From NCBI GenBank assembly GCA_047967505.1, contig CM106539.1: 64,000 nt of DNA; one strand, given 5' to 3'. The position numbers were made by a program, and so were the translations under genes. Below are positions 11,538 through 24,794 of this stretch, piece by piece (the stretch's first letter is position 1; the number at the start of each line of letters is the position of its first letter). This DNA comes from Dipteris shenzhenensis. Its lineage: Eukaryota; Polypodiophyta; Polypodiopsida; Gleicheniales. The notes under the pieces were generated by a model. It made no database searches, was not told where the DNA came from, and saw nothing but the letters and a program-made list of their open reading frames with translations.

Positions 11538-13609
11538 CCAAAAGGAGGATGGAAAGAATCAGTGCTAGTGCCAAAAAGGACCCAAATCATCATTTAAAAT
11601 TTGGAAGAGGGGAGGAATTAGCACCCACTGGATCACGTACCTACACAGGAACATATTCAGAGATGATCCCACCTTGTAGGGATTGAAAAAAATATCAAAA
11701 GGGACGTGATCTTGACCACAGATTTCAATGCATGGAGAGAGGAGAAAAAATGGCAGCATACACCGCTCTCGATGCTATCTCCTCCAAGGGGGAAGCATTC
11801 AAGACACCTCTCTCTAGGGAAGTCCATCAATTTTAAAAGACCCATCTAAGGACCTCTTTCTTGTATATAAAGGCCTGTGTACTCCTCAACCATAAAGGTA
11901 ACTTCACCTACGCTTGCTGTGTGTCGCCATGCACACTCTGCCACATAGCATTGGTTTTGTGCATGCAAGCCAAGTAGTGGGAGCTGGCTATCAAATATAC
12001 AACATACCAAGTGCTTTACTACACAGTAATCTCACAAATTCAGTACATCTCATTCCACATATGTATTAAACACACTATCATAATTGCACAAAATCCACTA
12101 AAAGAAAAAAACTTTTTATTATTAAGCATGCGCTCACCTTACAGGTCCAAATCAATGCACAAGTCCTTCCAGGGAGTTGGAAAAGGCAACAGATTATCTA
12201 CACGAGATGATCTCCTTGCTCCCATGAATTTCCCTACCCATAAACCACAATATGTCTGAATCACTGGTGACCTCTCAGTACTGTCAATTCCCAGTCACAC
12301 GTTAACATAGAATTTGGATAGTGGGTTGACATGGAATTTGATGCCATCCAATTCCCCCACAAGCATGAACAGTAAGTGTGACACACAATTTAACATTTTG
12401 TCCAAATGTGACTCACTTCCCCGACAAATGTCCATGTCAGCAAAGAAAAACACCCGTGTCATTCCCAAGAATGTGTTTCAATGATTCTAAAGCTCCCACT
12501 CAGTTACTTACCCAGTGATGTCGAGTTTCCAGACACGTACAAGTCAGCATAAAGAAACGCATTTTAATATTCTGCAGTTGCAAATGCAACCAGAGATGCA
12601 AAACCCTTCCTGATTTCGCTCAGGCAACAACTATGAAGGGCTGCAAAAGCAAAGCCCAAATCTGAATTGCGGAGTATCATCACACGTTTACCTGCTCTTT
12701 GGCACTATCCTTCTACTTCTTAATGCTTGTAGTTTCCAATTTCTAACTCCCTTTCCATGCACATCTTATATCCTGGAATGTTAGTCCTCAGTCTTAAAGC
12801 ACTTCCCTGACCCTCCCCTGTTAACCAACACATCAAGCCACCCACCAAGTCATGACTGTTTAAGGAAGTCATGTATACAACAGGAAAATAACGCAATGGA
12901 AGGCAACTCGCGCTCTTCCCATGTCAAGACTGTTTTATGAGACTATGAAAGCAACTCAGAGCTAGACCCTGGATTACAACAAGGGAGGCAAGCAATAAAG
13001 TAAACGGATTTCAAAGCCAAGCACTCTCATGCTAGAGCATCCACAACTGCACAGAAAACAACACATGAACCAAAAATAAGGCATTGGAAAATGGACCATC
13101 TAATTCTCTGAAAGGGAAGAGACCTCAGCCAATTGAACCGTACAGGAACACCAAATAAGGCCTTGAATATAGGGAAACCGAATTAAGGCACTAACTGTAA
13201 AAAACTACCACCTCCTACAATGACACACGAGCTCCATAAGCAGCAAGTAAAAAAATCAAAACTGTATCTAGAGAGTCTCTACACACAAAATCTAATAGGC
13301 GCATGCCTCATGCAACATTTTCTGAAACAGGTACAGTTGCAGTTCCATATCCAAGATAACATGCTAGTAAACAGAACTCAAGAGACTCCCAAAAGCATGT
13401 GGGCAAGTAGACCTTGGAAGGCTTCCAAAAGTGAATGACAATCTCGATCTCACCAACAGACTCAAGATACAGGGCAACCAAATGCAATTTTCTCCATAAG
13501 AGCTGCAAAGTATCAAAGTAGCAATGAAGCAAAACTCCCTGAATGCAGCAAAGAGACCTCAAATACCACGGCTAGGTAGCAAAGCAGCAATAAACCAGAA
13601 CAAAAAAAT
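11536..13609. other. Intergenic DNA, no gene recognised
   Basis: About 2 kb downstream of THI1 in its transcriptional direction. No conserved coding or RNA feature is recognised. Confidence 0.5.
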
Positions 13610-14400
13610 CACCATTCATGAATAATGCAAGTCAACATTTTCATAAGATGCTTTCCAGAGTCCCTGAATGTGAGATTTGATAGGCTTAATAATTGGCATA
13701 TAAGAAGTGTTAATGCCAATGACAAATAGCTCACAATCAGAACAGATGCAAGTACCAGATGTCAAAGCAGCAAAGCAGTAATGAAGCAAATCAAAACACC
13801 AATCTTGATAATTCATGATAGATAATGCAAGTTACCCTGTCCCTGAATCTAAGTTTAAGGGCTTGACGTGAATATCCGAAGTGTAATGGCATTGACAAAT
13901 GACCCACATCCAGAGACCACCATTCATAATCCATGCAAGTTATACTTCACACAATTGCTTTCCAAAGTCCCCGAATCTAATTAAATGGGCTTGACAAGGC
14001 ATATAAGGAGTTGTTTAATGGCATTGACAAATGATACATTCAGAATAGATGCAAGTAAACAAACGACAAAAAAACTTCCAAAGAAGGAAAATAAATAAGG
14101 CCTTCTAAAAACTAATCAGATGAGACACTGAATGATAAATAAACAGTAAAGATGAATGACCAACCAGTTGCACAAGAGGCAGCTGTGAAATTAAGAAAAA
14201 AAAAACAGAACTGAGAACAGAAAAGCATAAAACTACCACAAGGATAACAGCTAGAAAATCAAAGAAAAGAAGAGTAATCAAGGCACAACCATTCATATTT
14301 CGCCTAGTGCTCTCTACAGTCCCTGAATTTAAGATCTAGTGACATTGAAGAGCAATGTTTAATGGCATTGGCGACATTGATGGCATTGATAGGCACAATT
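13610..14400. repeat. Diverged tandem repeats of ~130-200 bp
   Basis: A block with the order ATGCAAGT, GCTTTCCA, GTCCCTGAAT, AGGCTTGA, GGCATATAAG, AATGGCATTGACAAATGA and CAGATGCAAGTA recurs about four times, near 13622, 13825, 13930 and 14290. Spacing is irregular and divergence considerable. The region is non-coding. Confidence 0.65.
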
Positions 14401-15470
14401 AGCACTTCCACAATGCCACGCTGAGTACACCAACCTTACAAGAATGAAAATTCTTGGAGTGCCTAAACCCACAAATTGAAAAAGCACACTCCAAACAGAA
14501 TTATGAGCGTTAAAGACATGAAAACAAAAATGACGCACTCACAGTTAAGAACCGCACCCAAAATAACCAAAGGTCCACAAGGTATCAGAGGAGCGAGGAA
14601 GTAAGACCAAAGACCAGCATTAGATTCAAGTCGGATACATAACTTCAGCACAAAAATCAAGATGTTCACTAGGTTCTTGGATGCACTACCCAATGGGAAT
14701 GATACTAGATGCAAGATGGCAATGATACTAGTTGCAAGGCAAATCTAAGGACACGTCAAATAGCATTGGCATATCCAAAACAGCCAGGATTAGAAGACTT
14801 TGCAAAGAAGTGGACCGTGAGAAGAGGTGTTGCTGCTCAAGTCACATAAGGGGAAGTCAGGAAGCAGACCACTGATGCTTCCTCTTTACACCTCTGCGAT
14901 CATTTATGCTCCATCAAAAGCAAATAGCTGCCATTCAAACCTCACTCACCCGCACCTAATCCAGGGTACTCAGATCTTGAAGCTCTCCCACAGCCTTTCC
15001 CACACCTTTCCATTCCTTTACATTAATTAGTGCCCACATGCTTGCATCCTCTTCCTAACCGTTTTGTTTTTTAACATAGTCCAATTACGCACCCTGAAAA
15101 CAGATACTCCAGTCTCAATGCCTATAACATCAGATTCCATGCAAAACTTGATTGCACACTATACCTCACAGGTCCCTCCTCAGACACAACCCAGATGCTC
15201 ATGCTAACCGCAGAGATGGATACTAACTGCTGAAAACATTCCTTGCCCAGCTACTCCCTTCGCACAACATAGCCCCATTACACACTTATGCTGCATAGCA
15301 CATCCAAATCCATACCACCAAAAAGCTACTAGATTTCACACCATCCCTCGCAACTACATTCCCACACAACAGCCTAATTACTCTTGCTGATAATTGTAAC
15401 CTGAATCTACAAGAAACGTCTAGCACCTACCACCAGCTGCACAGCTCCTGGATCCGAGCATACACCAAAC
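14401..15470. other. Region 3' of THI1, no separate gene recognised
   Basis: This lies beyond the riboswitch in the direction of THI1 transcription. The part nearest the aptamer may be THI1 3' UTR. On the minus strand a T-rich run ends in TGCAG at 15471-15475, which would serve as a 3' splice acceptor directly downstream of the aptamer. No other coding feature is seen. Confidence 0.4.
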
Positions 15471-15493
15471 CTGCACATGCAAAACAAAAACAG

Positions 15494-15581
15494 GGCACAC
15501 TCCCTTCGCAGGCATTACCCTGATCAGGTTTTAAGGGTCTTATCTCAGCTAGCTTCAACTGAAGCAAGCACCCCTGGTGCC
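15494..15581 (-). ncRNA. TPP riboswitch aptamer in the THI1 3' UTR
   Basis: Read on the minus strand, all hallmarks of the thiamin-pyrophosphate aptamer occur in order. P1 is GGCAC (15577-15581) paired with GTGCC (15494-15498). The GGGGTGC strand follows, then a perfect P3 hairpin GCTTCA-GT-TGAAGC (15552-15565). The pyrimidine-sensing CTGAGA loop is at 15543-15548. The pyrophosphate-binding arm, ACCTGATCAGGGTAATGCCTG within 15507-15529, precedes a closing GAAGGGAGTG segment. It lies 140 bases past the stop codon of THI1 on the same strand. In plants this class acts at the mRNA 3' end: TPP binding alters splicing and 3' processing and lowers expression. Minus-strand acceptor-like TTGCAG (AG at 15615-15616) and TGCAG (AG at 15471-15472) flank it, so 3' UTR splicing is plausible but not shown. 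Confidence 0.95.
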
Positions 15582-15721
15582 AGATACTATTAGCTTCAAG
15601 AAACCAAAACAAGGACTGCAATTTTCACAATCAAGCTTCACAATTACGTATGTCCGTACACACTTAAGCCAAAACCAAAAGAGTCAACGCAAGTTGCTGC
15701 TGCCCTGGATAGTACACTAAT

Positions 15722-17040
<1,319 letters not shown>

Positions 17041-17300
17041 TTGTCTCTTCCCAGTTTAATGTCCTCTTCTGCCCCCCGCCCACGATTCCATTCATTATAC
17101 ATTCTTCACCGCTTCGGAATTGTGCCCCTTGTCCATCAAGCATCTTTGCATTTGCCAATATCATCCTCTCTTATCTCTTATAGTCCTTAACGCGGCTAGT
17201 CCCTGGGCAAGTATTGGGAGGTTTGGAAAAGATCTCTAGAGCTTCGGGGGAGGAGGAGGGTGGTTCACGGAGAGGAGGTGGTTTGGAGGGTGGAAGTAGT

Positions 17301-17388
17301 GAAGGTTGCCACCAGTGACCAAAGCACTGTTGAGGGTTGCCACCAGTGACCGTTGAGGGTTGCCACCAGTGACTAGAGCACTGTTGAG
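17301..17388. repeat. Short tandem repeat with GGTTGCCACCAGTGAC core
   Basis: The 16-base core occurs three times, separated by CAAAGCACTGTTGAG-like or CGTTGAG spacers. It sits about 0.4 kb upstream of THI1, between its promoter and the purine tract. Confidence 0.9.
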
Positions 17389-17439
17389 CAAAATGGTTAC
17401 ACGTGTGCATGGGTAGCGAGAGATTGAAGGCTGGAGAGA

Positions 17440-17844
17440 CACACACACACATAGAGAAGCAGAGAAGTAGAGAACTAGAGAGAGAGAGACAGAAAGAACA
17501 AACAGAGAGAGAAGTGGAGAACTAGAGAGAGAGAGAAGTAGAAAACTAGAGAGAAGCAGAGAAGTAGAGAGAGAGAGAGAAGCAGAGAAGTAGAGAGAGA
17601 GGAAGAGAGAGAGAGAGAGAGAAGAGAACTAGAGAGAGAGAGGTAGAGAACTAGAGAATTAGAGAGAGAGAGATACACAGATAGACAGAGAGAGAAGCAG
17701 AGAAGTAGAGAGACAGATAGACAAACAAACAGAGTAGAGAGAGAAAGGGAGAGAGAGAGCAGAGAACAATAGAGAGAGAGAAGCATAGAAGTAGAGAGAG
17801 AGAGAAGCAAAGAAGTAGAGAGAGCGAGAGAAAGAGAGAGAGAC

Positions 17845-17884
<40 letters not shown>

Positions 17885-18038
17885 AGAGAACTAGAGAGAA
17901 GCACAAAAGTAGAGAGAGAGATAGAGAGACACAGAGAGACAAAGAGGAGAGAATTAGAGAGAGAGAGAGAAGAGAAGCAGAGAAGTATAGAGAGAGAGAG
18001 AAGAAGAGAAGCAGAGAAGTAGAGAGAGAAGCCAAGAA

Positions 18039-18072
<34 letters not shown>

Positions 18073-18105
18073 AGAGTACACACACACACACACATAGAGG
18101 TAGAG

Positions 18106-18147
<42 letters not shown>

Positions 18148-18416
18148 AGAGAATAGAGAGAGGGAGAGAGAGAGAGAAGCAAAGAAGTAGAGGGAGAGAG
18201 AGAGAGAGAGAGAGAGAAGTAGAGAGAAGTAGAGAAGTAGAGAGAGAGAGAAGTAGAGAGAGAGAGGGAAGTAGAGAACTAGAGAGAGAGAGAAGTAGAG
18301 AACTAGAGAGAGAGAGAAGTATAGAATTAGAGAGAGAGGTAGAGAGGTAGAGAACTAGAGAGAGAGAGAGAAGCAGAGAAGTAGAGCGAGAGAGAGAGAG
18401 AGAGAAGCAGAGAAGT

Positions 18417-18447
<31 letters not shown>

Positions 18448-19512
18448 AGCAGAGAAGTAGAGAGAGAGAGAGAGAAGTAGCGAACTAGAGAGAGAGAGAA
18501 GTAGAGAACTAGAGAGAAGCTGAGAAGTAGAGAACTAGAGAGAAGCAGAGAAGTAGAGAGAGAGAGAGAAGTAGAGAGAGAAAGGGAGAGGGGGGGAGAG
18601 AGAGAGAGGAGAGAACTAGAGAGAGAGAAAGAAAGAAGTAGAGAACTAGGGGGGGAGAGAGAGAGAGAGAGAGGTAGAGAAGTAGAGAATTAGAGAGAGA
18701 GGGAGAGAGAAGTAGAGAAGTAGAGAGCTAGAGAGAGAGGGAGAGAGAGAAGTAGAGAGCTAGAGAGAAGCAGAAAAGGAGAGAGAAAGAGAGAAGCAGA
18801 GAAGTAAAGAGAGAGAGAGATAGAGAGAGGTAGAGAAGTAGAGAATTAGAGAGAGAGAGACAAACAGACAGAGAGAGAGAGAGAAGCAGTGAAGTAGAGA
18901 GACACAGACAGACAAACAAAAGTAGAGAAGTAGAGAGAGAGGGATAGAGAGAAAGAGAAGTAGAGAAGTAGAGAGAGAGAGAAGCAAAGAAGTAGAGAGA
19001 GCGAGAGAGAGAAAGAGAGAGACAGAGAGAAACAGAGAGAGAGAGAGAGAGCGAGAGACAAAGAGAAGCAGAGAAGTAGAGAGAGAGAAGAGAGAAGCAA
19101 AGAAGTATAGAGAGAGAGAGAAGAAGAGAAGTAGAGAAGTAGAGAGAGAAGCCGAGAACTAGAGAGAGAAGTAGAGAACTACACACACACAGGTAGAGAA
19201 CTAGAGAGAGAAGAAGAGAATAGAGAGAGAGGTAGAGAACTAGAGAACTAGAGAGAGAGAGAAGCAGAGAAGTAGAGAGAGAGGGAGAGAGAGAGAGAGA
19301 AAGAGAGAGAAGTAGAGAGAAGTAGAGAAGTAGAGAGAGAGAAGCAGAGAAGTAAAGAGAGAGAGGGAAGTAGAGAACTAGAGAGAAAGAAAGAACTAGA
19401 GAGAGAGAGAGGTAGAGAAAAGAGAGAGAGAGAAAGAGAGAGACAGAGGTAGAGAGGTAGAGAACTAGAGAGAGAGAGAGAGAGAGAAGCAGAGAAGTAG
19501 AGCAAGAGAGAG

Positions 19513-19544
<32 letters not shown>

Positions 19545-19593
19545 AAGCAGAGAAGTAGAGATAGAGAGAGAGAGAGAGAAAGAGAGAGAGAGG

Positions 19594-19641
<48 letters not shown>

Positions 19642-19738
19642 TAGAGAACTAGAGAGAGAGAGAAGTAGAGAACTAGAGAGAAGCAGAGAAGTAGAGAGAG
19701 AGAGAAGCAGGGAAGTAGAGAGAGAGAAAGGGAGAGGG

Positions 19739-19785
<47 letters not shown>

Positions 19786-19946
19786 ACAGAGAACTAGAGA
19801 GAGAGAGAGAAGTAGAGAACTAGGGGGAGAGAGAGAGACAGAGAGGTAGAGAAGTAGAGAATTAGAGAGCGAGGGAGAGAGAAGCAGAAAAGTAGAGAGC
19901 TAGAGAGAGAGAGAGAGAAGTAGAGAGCTAGAGAGAAGCAGAAAAG

Positions 19947-19984
<38 letters not shown>

Positions 19985-20499
19985 GAGAGAGCGAGAGAGA
20001 GAGAGAGAGAGAGGTAGAGAAGTAGAGAATTAGAGAGAGAGAGAGAGACAAACAGACAGAGAGAGAGAGAGAGAAGCAAAGAAGTAGAGAGACAGACAGA
20101 CAAACAAACAGAAGTAGAGAAGTAGAGAGAGAGAGAGTAGAGAACGATAGAGAGAGAGAGAGAAGCAGAGAAGTGGAGAGAGAGAGAAGCAAAGAAGTAG
20201 AGAGAGAGCGGGAGAGAGAGAGATAGAGAGAGAGAGACAAAGAGACAAAGAGAGAGAGAAGTAGAGAAGTAGAGAAAGAGAGAAGAGAGAAGCAGAGAAG
20301 TATAGAGAGAGAGAAGAAGAGAAGTAGAGAGAGAAGTCGAGAACTAGAGAGAGAGAGTAGAGAACTACACACACACAGAGAGGTAGAGAACTAGAGAGAG
20401 AGAGAGAGGTAGAGAAGAAGAGAATAGAGAGAGAGAGAGAGGTAGAGAAGTATAGAACTAGAGAGAGAGAGAAGCAGAGAAGTAGAGAGAGAGAGGGAT

Positions 20500-20538
<39 letters not shown>

Positions 20539-20925
20539 AGTAGAGAGAGAGAGAGGGAAGTAGAGAACTAGAGAGAGAGAGAAGTAGAGAACTAGAGAGA
20601 GAAGCAGAGAAGTAGAGCGAGAGAGAGAGAGAGAGAGAGAGAGAAGTAGAGAAGTAGAGAGAGAGAGAGAGAGAGAACTAGAGAACTAGAGAGAAGCAGA
20701 GAAGTAGAGAGAGAGAGAGAGAAGCAGAGAACTAGAGAGAGAGGGAGAGGGGGAGAGAGAGAGAGAGACGAGAGAGAGAGAGAGAGAGAGTAGAGAACTA
20801 GAGAGAGAGAGAGAGAGAGGTAGAGAACTAGAGAGAGAGAGGTAGAGAAGTAGAGAATTAGAGAGAGAGGGAGAGAGAGAGAGAGAGAGAAGCAGAGAAG
20901 TAGAGAACTAGAGAGAGAGAGAGAC
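17440..20925. repeat. 3.5 kb purine-strand satellite with ~1.19 kb higher-order period
   Basis: The + strand is almost all A and G: GA runs broken by AAGTAGAGAACTAGAG and AAGCAGAGAAGTAGAG. Rare non-purine marker phrases show a larger unit. A GACAGATAGACAAACAAAC-type phrase occurs at 17712, 18901 and 20091 (1189 and 1190 bases apart), each followed by AAGCAAAGAAGTAGAG. A TACACACACAC phrase occurs at 18077, about 19180 and 20366. At least three higher-order copies are present, with GA-length variation inside them. All long serine/leucine frames on the minus strand here are artefacts of this composition. Confidence 0.92.
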
Positions 20926-21041
20926 AATGCAAGCCTATAGTAGATGAAAAAACTGCAACAAATAGCCGCGGCAAAGAGGAGACTACAAACATGTGGCACT
21001 ATAAGGACCAAGTTAATAGAAGAATTGATAAGGTAGTGCAT

Positions 21042-21107
<66 letters not shown>

Positions 21108-21167
21108 CATGAGCATTATGTGCATTGATCGATGGGAGCCTCCAACGCTACTTCAGAATGGGCTACA
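20926..21167. repeat. Direct repeat A, copy 1 (~240 bp)
   Basis: Starts AATGCAAGCCTATAGTAGAT and ends CAGAATGGGCTACA, with an internal CA/GA microsatellite. A diverged copy in the same orientation lies at 23652-23873. Trimmed to TGCAAG...GGCTACA the pair would have the TG...CA ends of LTRs, but no primer site or target duplication is seen. Confidence 0.85.
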
Positions 21168-21171
21168 CACC

Positions 21172-21221
<50 letters not shown>

Positions 21222-21415
21222 ATATATAGATAGATAGATAGATCGATAGATAGATATAGCTATAGATATAGATATAGATATATATAGATAGATATAGATA
21301 TAGATATATATAGATAGATATAGATATAGATATATAGATATATGTGTACATGTAAAAATATGTACATACATATCTATGCACACACATGCACACACACATA
21401 CACACACATACACAC
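21172..21415. repeat. Compound microsatellites: (CT)n, (GATA)n/(TATAGA)n, (CA)n
   Basis: A CT run (about 21176-21219) is followed by TAGA/TATAGA repeats (about 21220-21345) and then CA-rich repeats to 21415. The composition, and hence the tyrosine/isoleucine frames, is a repeat artefact. Confidence 0.9.
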
Positions 21416-21419
21416 TTCC

Positions 21420-23060
21420 TATCCCTTCCCCCCTTTTTCTTCTTTTTTTTACATTCACTTTTTCCCCCCTTGACATTTACTTCCCCCCTTCCAATTTAAA
21501 TTTCCTTCCTCATTTAAAATCCCTTTCAAAATCCTCCTTTATTTTCTCTAATTTAACCTTTTTTCCTTTTATTTTGTGTCTTTATTTCCTATCCTTAATT
21601 CCTTTTAGTTTATCTATTAAATTCATCTACTTTTTCTCTTCTAAAATTTCCTTTTCTTTTCAAAATTCTCTTTAACTTTAAAATCCTCTTTATTTTTATT
21701 ATTTTAAGCTCTACCAAACTTAACTGTTTCCCTAGGATAGAGTAGGTTGAGTTTTATTGTAAGCTACACTAATGAATTTTTTCCTAATTGAAATTAGCCT
21801 AAAAGCACTCTTCTAAATTAACCCCTTTTTGGTTCCCACGTGCACCACTGTGGTGGCTCCTTTTTTCAAGCTCCCATCCTCGACTTTCCCATCCCCGACT
21901 CTTCCAATCCCGACTAAAGCTAAGACTAGCCTAGTTAAGACCCTCTCTAATTGTTGGCCTCTACCCGCTACTCACAAACTCTACCCACAACCTCTCAAGC
22001 CTCCGTGCACTCTGCACTGAACATGCACCTCCCGATTCCCCGCTGCCTCTCTTTTGAGCACTTGCACTTTGCCTTGTGCATTGCCTCTCTCTCAGCGCCC
22101 CTGCAGCCTTGCTCTATGCACCTCTGCTCCCTGTCTCATCATTGCCCCCCCCAAAACTCCCCATTAACTCCTTCTCTATCCTTACGCGCCTCCACCTTCA
22201 AGTTTCGCGAACCGCATTCCACGTGATGCGACTCGCTATCTTCTAAGGACCATAGACTCTCGAGTCTAGTCCTCTATACTTCCACCTTTGCTTATTTATT
22301 GCATGTCCCCCCCCCCCCCCTTCCCTTCTTTCTCACTTGATTAACTCATATTTCACAACCCCCCTCCAACCTTTCCCCTCTCCCTTCTTAATTAGTTATT
22401 TAGTCCCTCTCCATTTAGTTTTTATTTGTTTAGCTTCATTTTTTAATTACCCCCCTCATACCCCCCCTCACTTAGATGAAGTTAGATCTTGTCCCTTTAT
22501 TTCATTTTATTCCAATTTGTGGACACTTTAACAAACCCCCCCCCCCCCCCCTTTTTTCTATTTTTTCTTCAACAACCCCCCACCATTCTTTTTCCTTGCA
22601 CTTCTCTAATTTTCCTTAAAACCCCACCTTCTAATTTCCCACTTCCTTCTCTTTCTAGTTATATTTGCTTTCTTTTCCCTCCCTCTGTATTTTTATTCCC
22701 CCCAAGTACCAAACTTTTTCCCACCAAAACTCTTTATTAAGAATTTTTTAATTTCTTAACCTTTTTATTAGTTCCTTCTTATCCTTCCCCCCACCCTCTT
22801 ATTCCCTCCCCTCTTTATCTCTAAATTCCACAGGAATTTCCCCCCTTTTTTCATAATCTCCCTTTACAACATCCCCTTATCATTTCCCCAAAAAAATTCT
22901 TCCCTTTGTGATCCACCTCCTTTCTTTAATTACCCTCCTTCCTTTAATTTGTCCATGTTCAAAATAATTCTCTTCATAACCTCTTTTCTTTCTCTTGTAC
23001 TAATATTAGTGTGATTAGATGCTCACATTAATCTCCTTATTTATTATTCCCCTGTCTTTT
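21420..23060. other. Strongly pyrimidine-rich stretch, no gene recognised
   Basis: About 1.6 kb in which the + strand is dominated by T and C. It includes C homopolymers near 22308-22320 and 22537-22550 and many TTTTCCTTTT-type runs. It follows the purine-rich tract, so strand composition flips over a few hundred bases. The proline/serine/phenylalanine frames on the + strand reflect the composition. Confidence 0.8.
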
Positions 23061-23651
23061 CCTAAGGGTTACTTTAATTAAACTTTACACTTGCAAGTTC
23101 TCATCAAGCTTGATTAGTTTGAGGCTAAGTGTTACATTTATTGTGACCCCGATAACAAGGGAGGGGTGTGTATGACACCTATCTTCCCAAATTAAGTTAA
23201 AGCTGGTTCTCACCGTTTTTCTTGTTGGATGGTGGTAGGTAGGCAAACTCCCCTCTTCAATAAATGTGATGCTGCCAATGACTTATCAAAGCTCTACTGC
23301 CCACATTTCCTCTTTTAGAAAAAATTGTTCATCCTTTAATGATGCTACTTCTTTTTTTGTGGATGTTTATTTCAAAGTTTATATATTAAACATTTCTCTT
23401 TCCTACTCCAAATTTGTCTACTCTTCACTTTATGGAAAGGGGTGTTGTAAATGTCTTCTACACACACACACACACACACAAAAGAGGGGAGTGGCATGAG
23501 AGAGTTAAAATCCACATGTTTGAGTACATATGTGTATGTTTCATTGACACATGTGTCTGTCTATGTAAATGTATTTATATACACACAAACAATGATGCAT
23601 GCCCCAAACTAGCTTGCGCGACATAAAACTCGTAATCAAAGAAGGTTTGAT
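23061..23651. other. Intergenic DNA with a short (CA)n run
   Basis: A CA run of about 20 bases lies at 23461-23480. Nothing else is recognised. Confidence 0.5.
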
Positions 23652-23873
23652 AATGCAAGTCTATAGTAGATGAACAAAGTGCAACAAATAGCTGTGGCAA
23701 AGAGGAGACTACCAACATGTTGCACTACAAGGACCAAGTTAATAGAACAATTGATAAGGTAGTGAATAAACACAATGCACACACACACACACACATAGAG
23801 AGAGAGAGAGAGCATGAGCATTCTGTGCATTGATCAATGGGAGCCTCCAACTACTGCTTCAGAATGGGCTACA
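23652..23873. repeat. Direct repeat A, copy 2 (~222 bp)
   Basis: A diverged copy of 20926-21167 in the same orientation, sharing GTGCAACAAATAGC-type, AAAGAGGAGACTAC, CAAGGACCAAGTTAATAGA-type and GGGAGCCTCCAAC segments. The two copies bracket the pyrimidine-rich stretch. Confidence 0.85.
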
Positions 23874-24342
23874 AGTGTGAGGGTTGATCTAAAAAATCTG
23901 GTGCTTAGGAGGACAAGCACAGTCAAGGACAAGACAATCGAGTAACAAGCTTACAATATTGCATGTTTGGCAGATCCGATGATCAACTTCTACTTGATCC
24001 TTAAAATTTAATCCTTGGATTTTATGCACACAACATTCGAGTAGCGATGCTATAAAGTTTACATAGAACAAATAAGTTGAGCATATCCATATTTTGTTGT
24101 GACTATATGCCCATCATTTCCCACCAAAAATGGTGTCCTTTACCTATACATCATCTTGGGACTCTTGCAAGGATCTTAACCAAAGCAAATTTGCAACAAT
24201 AGCAAAGGCATAGGCAGCTATAGCTAGAGGTGGGAGGGGTGGATCCCAAAGTGGAAGCAAAGGAGAAAAGGTAAGGGACGTGGAGAGAAAGGATGAATAA
24301 CGCAAAGAAGGTTCTGATATAAGGGATAAAGTATCAAAAGGG

Positions 24343-24384
<42 letters not shown>

Positions 24385-24742
24385 ATGTGGTATGTGATCC
24401 ATGGTGCCGACTCTTTTGCTCCATAGCATTTTGAGGCAAGGAGAAAGTGTGTCTGCCCTTTAGCATAGCAGTCCATACCTTGATGTTAGAAAGGATAGAC
24501 AACAACACCTACCACTATAAATTCATATCTTTTCTATATATCTCGACCTTTATGCTCCTTTTGTAAGGTTGCACTCAAAGGTGCCACCCTCAGAAAGGAA
24601 ACAAGAAATAAAGAAGAAAGAAAGAAGGTGACTAAGCAAAAAAAACAAGCAAATGAAGAAACAAAATCGACCAAAAAATAGGAATAAAATCAATACTAAT
24701 TCTGATTTCTTTTTGGAGGCCTTAGATAGATAGATTTAAAAA

Positions 24743-24779
<37 letters not shown>

Positions 24780-24794
24780 ACATGTGATAAGTGC
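23874..24794. other. Intergenic DNA with short (GA)n and (TA)n runs
   Basis: A GA run lies at about 24349-24383 and a TA/GA run at about 24741-24778. No gene is recognised in the remainder. Confidence 0.5.

Noticed and set aside
15427-15621. A 64-codon minus-strand frame downstream of THI1
   Set aside because: It lies exactly over the TPP aptamer, whose RNA structure explains the conservation. No protein motif is present.
17475-20372. Long serine/leucine-rich frames on the minus strand (up to 235 codons)
   Set aside because: They are translations of GA/CT repeats. They overlap in several frames and have no start context or other amino-acid content.
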